Source: Tragulus kanchil
Lineage: Eukaryota > Chordata > Mammalia > Artiodactyla > Tragulidae
NCBI GenBank assembly: GCA_022376925.1
Contig: JAIOJX010000026.1
Location: forward strand, 256,553,330 to 256,617,329
Length of the DNA: 64,000 nucleotides
Direction of reading: 5' to 3'
The notes beneath the pieces were generated by a model. It had not been told where the DNA came from, searched no databases, and saw only the letters and a program-made list of their open reading frames with translations. A program made the translations under genes and the position numbers. Below are positions 50,418 through 61,931 of this stretch, one piece after another (position 1 is the stretch's first letter; each line of letters starts with the position of its first letter).

Positions 50418-53400
50418 TTGCTGTTGTCTAGTCACTCAGTCATGTCAGACTCTGCGACCCCATGGACCACAGCATTCCAGGCTTCCTTAACCATCTCTTG
50501 GAGCTTACTCAAACTCATGCTCATTGAGTTGCTGATGCCATCCAACCATCTCATCCTCTGTCATCTTCTTTTCCTCCCACCTTTACTTCTTCCTAGCATC
50601 ATGTTTTTTTCCAATGATTCAGCTCCTTGCATGAGGTGGCTAAAGAGCTGTAACTTCAGCATCAGTCCTTCCAATGAATATTCAGGGTTTATTGCCTTTA
50701 AGAATGACTGTTTTGATCTCCTGGCAGTCCATGGGACTCTTAAGAGTCTCCTCCAACACCACAGTTCAAAAACATCAATTCTTTGGTGCTCAATCATCTT
50801 TATGGTTCAACTCTCACATCCACACATATCTACCGAAGAAAACCATAGCTTTGCCTGTATGAACATTTGTCAGCAAAGTAATGTCTCTGCTTTTGCATAT
50901 GCTGTCTAGGTTTGTCGTAGCTTTTCTTCCAAGGAGCAAGCGTATTTTAATTTCATGGCTGCAGTCACTGTCCACCATGGTTTTGGAGCCCCACAAAATA
51001 AAGTCTGTCACTGTTTTCATTGTTCGCCCATCTATTTTCCATGAAGTGACAGGACCGGATGCCATGACCTTTGGTTTTTGAATGTTGAGCCTTAAGCCAG
51101 CTTTTTCACTCCCCTCTTTCACTTTCATCAAAAGGCTCTTTGCTTTCTGTGATAAGGGTGGTATCATATGCATGTCTGAGTTTACTGTTATTTCTCAGAG
51201 AAATCCTGATTCTGGTTTGTGCTTCATCCGGATCAGCATTTCTCATGATGTACTCTGCATATATTAAATAAGCATGGTGACAATATACAGCCTTGATGTA
51301 CTCCTTTCCTAGTTTGGAACCAGTCCATTGTTCCATGTCCAATTTAATTGTTGCTTCTTGTCCTGCATACAGGTTTCTTAGGAGGCAGGTACGATATTCC
51401 TATCTCTTGAAGAATCTTCCACAGTTTTGTTGTGATCCACACAGTCAAAGTCTTTCATGCAGTCAGTGTAGCAGAAGTCGATGTTTTTCTGGAATTCTCT
51501 TGCTTTTTTTATGATCCAATGGATGCTGGCAATGTGATCTCTGGTTCCTCTGCCTTTTCTAAATCCAACTTGTACATTTGGAAGTTCTCGGTTTACATAC
51601 TAATGAAACCTAGCTCAAAGGATTTTGAGCATGACATTTTAAGCATGTGAAATGAGTGCAACGGTGGGGTAGTTTGAATGGTCTTTGACATTGCCTTTCT
51701 TTGGGGTTCGAATGAAAACTAATGTTATCTAGTCTTATGGCACTACTGAGTTTTTAAAATTTGCTGTCATATTGAGTGTAGCATTTTAACAGGATCGTCT
51801 TTTAGAATTTGAAATAGCTCAGATGGAATTCCATCACCTCCACTAGCTTTGTTAGTAGTGATACTTCCTAATGCCCACCTGGCTTTGCATTCCAATATGC
51901 CTGGCTCTAGGTGAGTGATCACACCATCGTGATTATCTGGATCATTAAGATCTTTTTTGTATAATCCTTCTGTGTATTCTTTTTTTTTTTTTTTTTAACA
52001 TTTATTTTTTATTTATTTATCTTTGGGGGGTGAGGTAGGGAGGGAGGGGGAAGGGCCACTTCTATTGGTCCTTCATTCTCCATTTTCATCCGTCTTTGCT
52101 CTTTGGCTCCTGTGGGCCTCCCATTGCGGTGGTCTCTGTTGTCGCAGAGCGCCGGCTCTGGGTGCACGCGCCCCAGAGCTCTGGTTCGGTAATCGGACAC
52201 ATCAGTCCAGCCACTCCGGGGCACGTGGGATCTTCCCAGGCCAGGGATCGAACCGGCACCCCTTGCACTGAAAGGCGGTGTCCTTACCCACTGGACCACC
52301 AGGGGAAGCCCCTTCTGTGTATTCTTGTTGCCTCTTTTTAATACATTCTGAAGGTATATCTTCTGTTAGGTCCATATTGCTTCTGTCCATTATTGACCAT
52401 CTTTGCATGAAATGATCCCTTGGTATCTCTAATTTTCATGAAGAGATGTCTAGTCTCACCCATTCTGCTTTTTTTTTTTTTTCCTTTATTTCTTTGCATT
52501 GTTCACTTAGGAAAGCTTTCTTGTGTCTCCTTGATATTCTTTGGAACTCTGCATTCAGATAGCTATATCTTTCCTCTTCTCCTTTACCTTTCTCTTTTCT
52601 TTGCCCAGCTATTTATAAGGCTTCCTTAGACAGCCGTTTTAGCTGCCTTTTAGCATTTCTTTATCTTGAGGATGGTTTTGATTACCGCCTCTTTTTCAAT
52701 GCTACAAGTCTCTGTCCATAGTTTTTCAGGCACTCTATCTATCAGACCTAATCCCTAGAATCTATTTTTCACTTCCACTGTATAATAGTAAGGAATTGAT
52801 TTAGATCATACCTGAACGGCTTAGTGATTTTCACTAATTTCTTCAATTTAGGTCTGAATTTTGCAACAAGGAGTTCATGATCTGAGCCACAGTCAATTGC
52901 CAGTCTTGCTTTTGCTAACTGTATAGAGCTTCTCTATATTTGGCTGCAGAGAATATAATCAATCTAACTTTGTTATTGATCATCTGGTGATGTTCATGTG
53001 AAGAGTCATCTATTGTGTTGTTAAGAAAGGGTGTTTTCTATTAGCAGTGTGTTCTCTGGGCACAACTCTGATCACCTTTTCCCTGCTTCGTTTTGTACTC
53101 CAAGGCCAAACTCCAGGTATATCTTGACATCGTACTGTTGCATTCTAATGCCCTATGATGAAAAGGACGTTCTTTTTTGGTGTTAGTTCTAGAAAGTCTT
53201 GTAGGTCTTCAAAGAACCATTCAACTTCAGCTTCTTTAGCATTAGTGCTTGAGGCATAGACTTGGATCACTCTGATATTAAATGGTTTGCCTTGGAAATG
53301 AACCGAGAAAATTCTGTCATTTTTGAGACTGCACCCAAGTACTGTGTTTCAGGCTCTTCGGTTGACTATGAGGGCAACTCCATTTCTTCTAAGGGGTTCT

Positions 53401-53942
53401 TGTTCACAGAAGTACATATAACGGTCAACTGAATTAAATTAGCTCATTTTCATCCATTTTAGTTCACTGATTCCTAAATTGTCAATGTTTGCTCTTGCTA
53501 TCTCCTGTTTGACCACTAACAATTTACCTTGATTCATGAACCTAACATTCTAGGTTTCTATGCAATATTATTCTTTACAGTACTGGACTTTACTTTCACT
53601 GTCAGACATATCCACCACTGGGTACTGCTTCCACTTTAGATCAGCCCCTTCATTCCTTCTGGAGCTATGTCTCTGCATTCTCCAGTAGCATATTGTTAAC
53701 CTACCCACCTGAGGAGTTTACCTCTCAGTGTCATATCTTTTTGCCCCTTTATACTGTTCATGGGATTCTCTAGGCAAGAATGCTGAAGTGGTTTGCCATT
53801 CCCTTCTTCAGTGGACCATGTTTTATCCGAACTCTCCACCATGAGTGGTCCTACCCAGCATGGCTCAGAGTTTCATTGAGTTAGATAAGGCTGTGATATA
53901 TATGATCAGTTTGGCTAGTTTTCTGTGATTGTGGTTTTTCAT
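50418..53942 (-). mobile_element. BovB (RTE) LINE, near full length, inactive
   Basis: The antisense copy runs from the BovB 3' end (TTGTCTAGTCACTCAGTCAT) to its 5' region (TTTCATTGAGTTAGATAAGG, TTGGCTAGTTTTCTGTG). Without the inserted SINE it is about 3.2 kb, the usual BovB size. It encoded an apurinic-type endonuclease (about 52.7-53.5 kb) and a reverse transcriptase (about 50.8-52.0 kb). Readable remnants include KAGLRLNIQKPKVMASGP and LLLGRKATTNLDS. The catalytic YADD region reads HAYDTTL in the frame at 51106-51342, so the motif is degraded, and stops and frameshifts occur throughout. It was a non-LTR retrotransposon and is now a fossil. Its 5' 0.4 kb is repeated at 54638-55050 by block 18. 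Confidence 0.96.
51982..52310 (-). mobile_element. Young tRNA-Glu-type SINE, insertion 6 (nested in BovB)
   Basis: Full-length antisense copy: a poly-T tail with ATTTATTTAT, GC-rich segment, body (GCCGGCTCTGGGTGCACGCG), and reversed head GGGATCGAACCGGCACCCC and CACTGGACCACCAGGGGAAG. Perfect target-site duplication CCTTCTGTGTATTCTT (16 bp) at 51966-51981 and 52311-52326, consisting of BovB sequence. The SINE is therefore younger than the BovB. Confidence 0.98.
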
Positions 53943-55750
53943 TCCATACAAAAAAACGATTGGCATATGTGAAGAGGGTAATCTACAGTTTGAGGAGTAA
54001 TGGATCCTGTGACATAAGAAATTTAGTCATAATACCTGAGCTGAGATTACTGATTTTTCTGACTTGTTGGCTGGTAGTACCATCATTAGGATGAGATACT
54101 ACCTAATGCTTCCTAGGCACATCAATCTAAACTGATTATAGATCAACATGAAAGATTTATGTAACTACATGTTTTAAAAATGAGAATTAATGACAATTCT
54201 CAATGACACCAGTTCTAGAAATAAAGGCAATTAGTCAATTATCCATATAGGAAATACAGGGGGAATAAACTCATGGAAATTCAATATGTTATACTGCATT
54301 ATTTCACCAAAACATTAAGAGTAAGCTGTCTTTTGCACACCATGTTTTTACAATAAGGGAAGAATTTTTAAAATATATTGTCTTTGAGTTCCTACACTAT
54401 GGCAAGTTAAAAGATCATGTTCATTGAATGCACTGGAAAATATTTGTTGAATTAATGAGTGAATTCCTTCATACTCCTGAGAGGGACGTCTCAACAATAC
54501 GCATTCTTCTACATCTCTGAGGAAATTAAAGTCTATCCATTCACATCTGCCAGAAGCACTCAGCCTGGGGATTTGATTTCTCTTCAATCTGAGATTTTTG
54601 AGAATGTTCTGCAGTCTACATTTACTCAAGGCTCTTAGATTCATGGACCTAATATTCTAGGTTTCTATGCAATATTATTCTTTACAGTACTGGACTTTAC
54701 TTTCACTGTCAGACATATCCACCACTGGGTACTGCTTCCACTTTAGATCAGCCCCTTCATTCCTTCTGGAGCTATGTCTCTGCATTCTCCAGTAGCATAT
54801 TGTTAACCTACCCACCTGAGGAGTTTACCTCTCAGTGTCATATCTTTTTGCCCCTTTATACTGTTCATGGGATTCTCTAGGCAAGAATGCTGAAGTGGTT
54901 TGCCATTCCCTTCTTCAGTGGACCATGTTTTATCCGAACTCTCCACCATGAGTGGTCCTACCCAGCATGGCTCAGAGTTTCATTGAGTTAGATAAGGCTG
55001 TGATATATATGATCAGTTTGGCTAGTTTTCTGTGATTGTGGTTTTTCATTCCATACAAAAAAACGATTGGCATATGTGAAGAGGGTAATCTACAGTTTGA
55101 GGAGTAATGGATCCTGTGACATAAGAAATTTAGTCATAATACCTGAGCTGAGATTACTGATTTTTCTGACTTGTTGGCTGGTAGTACCATCATTAGGATG
55201 AGATACTACCTAATGCTTCCTAGGCACATCAATCTAAACTGATTATAGATCAACATGAAAGATTTATGTAACTACATGTTTTAAAAATGAGAATTAATGA
55301 CAATTCTCAATGACACCAGTTCTAGAAATAAAGGCAATTAGTCAATTATCCATATAGGAAATACAGGGGGAATAAACTCATGGAAATTCAATATGTTATA
55401 CTGCATTATTTCACCAAAACATTAAGAGTAAGCTGTCTTTTGCACACCATGTTTTTACAATAAGGGAAGAATTTTTAAAATATATTGTCTTTGAGTTCCT
55501 ACACTATGGCAAGTTAAAAGATCATGTTCATTGAATGCACTGGAAAATATTTGTTGAATTAATGAGTGAATTCCTTCATACTCCTGAGAGGGACGTCTCA
55601 ACAATACGCATTCTTCTACATCTCTGAGGAAATTAAAGTCTATCCATTCACATCTGCCAGAAGCACTCAGCCTGGGGATTTGATTTCTCTTCAATCTGAG
55701 ATTTTTGAGAATGTTCTGCAGTCTACATTTACTCAAGGCTCTTAGATTCA
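53531..55750. repeat. Tandem duplication block 18 (offset 1107 bp)
   Basis: The left copy is 53531-54637 and the right copy 54638-55750, meeting at GATTCATG. Differences lie in the first 20 bases (ATGAACCTAACATTC against ATGGACCTAATATTC). The block makes the BovB 5' end appear twice and copies the 98-codon minus-strand frame at 54348-54644. Confidence 0.96.
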
Positions 55751-58051
55751 GACAACTGCAGTTACTGTAAATGTCCATTGTTGGTGACTGATTTCCCCAT
55801 CTGTCTGCATTGTAAGTGGTGTCACAGAGGGGGTGAGATGGTAAATAAACAGCATGTCTGGTAGTGAATAAAATAACATTAACTTATGCCATACTTAAAT
55901 GTATATGAAGAATATAACATCCATGTACACTGAAGATAAACTAACATGTGTTTCCTTGAATGAACTGTGTTCCTAAATATACACTGAAGCAAGAATTTGA
56001 AATAACTGAATATTTTAATTAGTTTATAAGTAATAAGTGCTTACTGGAGAAGAAAACGGCAAGCCCACTTAAGGATTCTTGCCTGGAAAATCCCATGGAC
56101 AGAGGAGCCTGGTGGGCTACAGTGCTTGGGGTTACAAAGAGTCAGATACAACTTAGAAACTGAGCACACGCACACAATAAGTAGTTGTACAGTACAACAG
56201 ACAATAGTCTATAGAGATGATTTAAATTCATGGGTATATATATTTTAATGAAGTAAAAACTGAAAGATATGAGACCACCAGTGACTTTCATATTTCACTG
56301 TATAATAGAGTTTTAATGTCTTTGACATGGAACTACCAAGGAACTTGTGATACTTTAGTGGCTGGCCTGGACTGTGGAGTCAGCTCACCATGACATCTGT
56401 CACTTTGTTGGCTACCAGGATAGATTTAACTAACTAAATGATGGACATAAGCAATATTTATATTTTTCTAGTGAGTAAAATCCTTGAGAGGAAAAATTAT
56501 ATCTTTTTTTTTCTCTTTAGTTTCAGAGTCCAGTAATGAGTTGTGCCTATGAATATATGGTAACTGCTAATCCAAGGAATGACATTTAACTGACTGTATT
56601 ATTTAAGGAAGACATATATGTACACTGTTCTTTCAGTTTCTATCAAAATATCAAACAGGGCTTCCTGGAAGTCCAGTGGGTAGAGAGTCTGCCTTGCAGT
56701 TCAAGGTGCACCGGTTTGATCCCTGGCCCAGAAAGATCACACGTGCTGCAGAACAGCAGGGCCGGTGTCCAGTTAGGAACCAGCATTCTGGATTGCATAT
56801 GCCCAGAGCCTGCTCTGCAGTAAGAGAGGCCACAGCAATGGCAGGCCCACACATGCCAAAGAATTTGATTTCTCTTCAATCTGAGATTTTTGAGAATGTT
56901 CTGCAGTCTACATTTACTCAAGGCTCTTAGATTCAGACAACTGCAGTTACTGTAAATGTCCATTGTTGGTGACTGATTTCCCCATCTGTCTGCATTGTAA
57001 GTGGTGTCACAGAGGGGGTGAGATGGTAAATAAACAGCATGTCTGGTAGTGAATAAAATAACATTAACTTATGCCATACTTAAATGTATATGAAGAATAT
57101 AACATCCATGTACACTGAAGATAAACTAACATGTGTTTCCTTGAATGAACTGTGTTCCTAAATATACACTGAAGCAAGAATTTGAAATAACTGAATATTT
57201 TAATTAGTTTATAAGTAATAAGTGCTTACTGGAGAAGAAAACGGCAAGCCCACTTAAGGATTCTTGCCTGGAAAATCCCATGGACAGAGGAGCCTGGTGG
57301 GCTACAGTGCTTGGGGTTACAAAGAGTCAGATACAACTTAGAAACTGAGCACACGCACACAATAAGTAGTTGTACAGTACAACAGACAATAGTCTATAGA
57401 GATGATTTAAATTCATGGGTATATATATTTTAATGAAGTAAAAACTGAAAGATATGAGACCACCAGTGACTTTCATATTTCACTGTATAATAGAGTTTTA
57501 ATGTCTTTGACATGGAACTACCAAGGAACTTGTGATACTTTAGTGGCTGGCCTGGACTGTGGAGTCAGCTCACCATGACATCTGTCACTTTGTTGGCTAC
57601 CAGGATAGATTTAACTAACTAAATGATGGACATAAGCAATATTTATATTTTTCTAGTGAGTAAAATCCTTGAGAGGAAAAATTATATCTTTTTTTCTCTT
57701 TAGTTTCAGAGTCCAGTAATGAGTTGTGCCTATGAATATATGGTAACTGCTAATCCAAGGAATGACATTTAACTGACTGTATTATTTAAGGAAGACATAT
57801 ATGTACACTGTTCTTTCAGTTTCTATCAAAAATATCAAACAGGGCTTCCCTGGAAGTCCAGTGGGTAGAGAGTCTGCCTTGCAGTTCAAGGTGCACCGGT
57901 TTGATCCCTGGCCCAGAAAGATCACACGTGCTGCAGAACAGCAGGGCCGGTGTGTCCAGTTAGGAACCAGCATTCTGGATTGCATATGCCCAGAGCCTGC
58001 TCTGCAGTAAGAGAGGCCACAGCAATGGCAGGCCCACACATGCCAAAGAAT
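55678..58051. repeat. Tandem duplication block 19 (offset 1185 bp)
   Basis: The left copy is 55678-56862 and the right copy 56863-58051. The junction falls inside a SINE at the short shared sequence CAAAGAAT. Left-copy differences: a T-run two longer, CTTCCTGG for CTTCCCTGG, CAAAATATC for CAAAAATATC, and GGTGTCC for GGTGTGTCC. The last three fall in the final 220 bases of the left copy. It overlaps block 18 by 73 bases and block 20 by about 440. Confidence 0.96.
56040..56178 (+). mobile_element. Bov-A SINE fragment, sense
   Basis: TGGAGAAGAAAACGGCAAGC, AGGATTCTTGCCTGGAAAAT, CCATGGACAGAGGAGCCTGG and TCAGATACAACTTAGAAACT. The tRNA head is missing. The block 19 copy is at about 57226-57364. Confidence 0.92.
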
Positions 58052-59905
58052 AAAAAAGATGGATGAAAATTTAAGAGGCATGATGGGGAAAAGAAAAAAG
58101 AAAAGTCTAAAAAATATCAAATGGAATGAAAAAGTTTAAATGACAAACTAGAGTTGCTAAAAAATCAGGACATATCTGTGCACACACATATTCCTCTATG
58201 ATTCCAAATTTTAGATGATAGCTAGTTAGCCAGACAGATAGAAAATATTTTCATGAATGCATTGACATTAAGAGGAAAATATATTTGCTTTCCTTCTTGT
58301 GGTAGCAGAGAAAGTAAACTTCCCTTCCTTTTGAAAGACACCCTACCAAGATCATATGGAACAAAGAAATCAGATTACTGATGCCATAGAAGAGCAGGCT
58401 TTTCACTTTCCTTTGCTCCAGGCAGAGATATAGTATTAAACAGAAACAGGGAAAAGGTTTTCAGGCCAAAGAATTTTTATGATTCTTTAGTTTCTGGTGT
58501 TTAATCCATTCTTTCCACATACTGTCCTTCTGTGTGAGGGTGGGGAACACTCATTTTCTTTACTTACAGAAATATTTATTCCCAGAGAGACTCCTCACAA
58601 CAGTTTGTAGATGTTTCTGAACATGGGGACCAGTATACACTGCAGATGTCACTGTGTTACTAGCTCTATGTATTTATATTATATTTGTTCCTATCCATTG
58701 GGGAACTTGCATGTTTGTATGTCTCTAGGTATCTATTAAACCACAAAACATGTTATGTAGATGTTTAACTAACTAAATGATGGACATAAGCAATATTTAT
58801 ATTTTTCTAGTGAGTAAAATCCTTGAGAGGAAAAATTATATCTTTTTTTTTCTCTTTAGTTTCAGAGTCCAGTAATGAGTTGTGCCTATGAATATATGGT
58901 AACTGCTAATCCAAGGAATGACATTTAACTGACTGTATTATTTAAGGAAGACATATATGTACACTGTTCTTTCAGTTTCTATCAAAAATATCAAACAGGG
59001 CTTCCCTGGAAGTCCAGTGGGTAGAGAGTCTGCCTTGCAGTTCAAGGTGCACCGGTTTGATCCCTGGCCCAGAAAGATCACACGTGCTGCAGAACAGCAG
59101 GGCCGGTGTGTCCAGTTAGGAACCAGCATTCTGGATTGCATATGCCCAGAGCCTGCTCTGCAGTAAGAGAGGCCACAGCAATGGCAGGCCCACACATGCC
59201 AAAGAATAAAAAAGATGGATGAAAATTTAAGAGGCATGATGGGGAAAAGAAAAAAGAAAAGTCTAAAAAATATCAAATGGAATGAAAAAGTTTAAATGAC
59301 AAACTAGAGTTGCTAAAAAATCAGGACATATCTGTGCACACACATATTCCTCTATGATTCCAAATTTTAGATGATAGCTAGTTAGCCAGACAGATAGAAA
59401 ATATTTTCATGAATGCATTGACATTAAGAGGAAAATATATTTGCTTTCCTTCTTGTGGTAGCAGAGAAAGTAAACTTCCCTTCCTTTTGAAAGACACCCT
59501 ACCAAGATCATATGGAACAAAGAAATCAGATTACTGATGCCATAGAAGAGCAGGCTTTTCACTTTCCTTTGCTCCAGGCAGAGATATAGTATTAAACAGA
59601 AACAGGGAAAAGGTTTTCAGGCCAAAGAATTTTTATGATTCTTTAGTTTCTGGTGTTTAATCCATTCTTTCCACATACTGTCCTTCTGTGTGAGGGTGGG
59701 GAACACTCATTTTCTTTACTTACAGAAATATTTATTCCCAGAGAGACTCCTCACAACAGTTTGTAGATGTTTCTGAACATGGGGACCAGTATACACTGCA
59801 GATGTCACTGTGTTACTAGCTCTATGTATTTATATTATATTTTTGTTCCTATCCATTGGGGAACTTGCATGTTTTTGTATGTCTCTAGGTATCTATTAAA
59901 CCACA
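57610..59905. repeat. Tandem duplication block 20 (offset 1154-1156 bp)
   Basis: The left copy is 57610-58745 and the right copy 58764-59905, with 18 unmatched bases between. Differences are T-runs only (one in a TTTTTTTCTC run, and two near the end: ATATTTGTTCC against ATATTTTTGTTCC and CATGTTTG against CATGTTTTTG). Bases 57610-58051 exist three times in the window. Confidence 0.96.
57840..58109 (+). mobile_element. tRNA-Glu-type SINE, insertion 7 (older relative)
   Basis: AGGGCTTCCCTGGAAGTCCA head, GGTTTGATCCCTGGCCC B box region, and a shorter, more diverged body (GTGTCCAGTTAGGAACCAGC). Target-site duplication AAAAATATCAAA at 57828-57839 and 58110-58121. The same locus appears as a clipped piece at 56657-56862 (block 19) and as a complete copy at 58996-59265 (block 20). 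Confidence 0.9.
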
Positions 59906-61931
59906 TGATAACTCTGTGTGACAGAGTTGTTATGGTAGGCTAATTTCAGAATTTGGTCTAACAAAGTGCAAAAAATAAAATAAAAATATGCTTTCATAAA
60001 ATTTTGCAGAAAAATCTCATCAGAATGTTTCTTATGAATGAATATATTCAGTATCTAACTCCTAAAGGTGAACTTGAAATAGCTTTATAACATATTACCT
60101 TTAAATTTTAATTTATAATATTTTGTTTAAAATATTAAATTCTCTATGAAAAATCTGACTTTAGCTTCATATAACTGAAGTGGTAAATATAGCTAAAATA
60201 CCTTCAATGTATTTGAAACATTAGAAAAAAGGAGTCATAAGAAAGAAAACATTAAACGACAATGAATTGCAGAATGAATAAAATTGGGAGAGGAGTATTT
60301 AAAGTTAGAAAGAGTGAAATTAACAATATTAAGAGAAGTGTAAATGTAGTTTGTAAAAAAGAAGCATAACATTAATCACTGCAAAGAATTGTTTCAAAAT
60401 GTCATTAATTAATTAAAATAATACAGCGCTCCTTTAAATTTTTTCTTCTTTTTTTGTAAAAACATTGAACAGAGTTTTTATCTGTTTCTTTTTAAAATTT
60501 TATTTATTTATTATTATTTTTTTGGCTATTCTGAGTTTTCACTGCTGCTGTCGGCTCTTCTCTAGTTTCAGGGAGTGGGGGCTACTCTCTAGTTGAGGTG
60601 AGCAGGATTCTTGTTGCAGCGACTTCTCTTGCTGTGCAACTCGGTCTCTAGGGCACATGGGCTTCAGTAGTTGTGGCATATGGGCTTCAGTAGTTGTGGC
60701 ATATGGGCTCAGTAGTGGCAGCTCTGATTCTCTAGAGCACAGACTCAATAGTTGTGACTCGTGGGTTTAGTTGTTCTGCAGTATGTGGGATCTTCCTGGA
60801 TCAGGGATCAAACTCATGTCTCCTGCATTGGCAGGAATCTTTTACTTAAAAAAATTTTTTGCATGGGGACCAGTATACACTGCAGATGTCACTGTGTTAC
60901 TAGCTCTATGTATTTATATTATATTTTGTTCCTATCCATTGGGGAACTTGCATGTTTTGTATGTGTCTAGGTATCTATTAAACCACATGATAACTCTGTG
61001 TGACAGAGTTGTTATGGTAGGCTAATTTCAGAATTTGGTCTAACAAAGTGCAAAAAATAAAATAAAAATATGCTTTCATAAAATTTTGCAGAAAAATCTC
61101 ATCAGAATGTTTCTTATGAATGAATATATTCAGTATCTAACTCCTAAAGGTGAACTTGAAATAGCTTTATAACATATTACCTTTAAATTTTAATTTATAA
61201 TATTTTGTTTAAAATATTAAATTCTCTATGAAAAATCTGACTTTAGCTTCATATAACTGAAGTGGTAAATATAGCTAAAATACCTTCAATGTATTTGAAA
61301 CATTAGAAAAAAGGAGTCATAAGAAAGAAAACATTAAACGACAATGAATTGCAGAATGAATAAAATTGGGAGAGGAGTATTTAAAGTTAGAAAGAGTGAA
61401 ATTAACAATATTAAGAGAAGTGTAAATGTAGTTTGTAAAAAAGAAGCATAACATTAATCACTGCAAAGAATTGTTTCAAAATGTCATTAATTAATTAAAA
61501 TAATACAGCGCCCCTTTTAAAATTTTTTTCTTCTTTTTTTGTAAAAACATTGAACAGAGTTTTTATCTGTTTCTTTTTAAAATTTTATTTATTTATTATT
61601 ATTTTTTTGGCTATTCTGAGTTTTCACTGCTGCTGTCGGCTCTTCTCTAGTTTCAGGGAGTGGGGGCTACTCTCTAGTTGAGGTGAGCAGGATTCTTGTT
61701 GCAGCGACTTCTCTTGCTGTGCAACTCGGTCTCTAGGGCACATGGGCTTCAGTAGTTGTGGCATATGGGCTTCAGTAGTTGTGGCATATGGGCTCAGTAG
61801 TGGCAGCTCTGAGGCTCTACAGCACAGGTTCAATAGTTGTGGCTCATGGGCTTAGTTGCTCTGCAGTATGTGGGATCTTCCTGAATCAGGGATCGAACTC
61901 ATGTCTCCTGCATTGGCAGGCGAACTCTTTA
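59778..61931. repeat. Tandem duplication block 21 (offset 1084-1085 bp)
   Basis: The left copy is 59778-60845 and the right copy 60862-61931. Over the last about 120 bases the left copy carries many substitutions (GATTCTCTAGAGCACAGACT against GAGGCTCTACAGCACAGGTT), far above the rest. The right copy looks closer to what a CHR SINE should read, so the left end appears to be the poorer one. Confidence 0.95.

Noticed and set aside
50364..50909. 181-codon plus-strand frame
   Set aside because: It is the antisense reading of the BovB reverse transcriptase region, with no independent evidence of coding.
54348..55778. A 98/107-codon minus-strand frame present twice, as if a conserved small gene pair
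   Set aside because: The two are identical because of duplication block 18. No start context, domain or splice signals support it.
1327..61931. Direct repeats as LTRs of endogenous retroviruses
   Set aside because: Copies of each pair are adjacent with no internal region, have no TG...CA ends, no primer-binding site or polypurine tract, and the repeated sequences are unrelated from block to block.
1327..61931. Genuine tandem segmental duplication or satellite array
   Set aside because: Each unit is present twice (rarely three times) and unrelated to the next. The regular step length, end decay and indel-type differences fit unmerged overlaps better.
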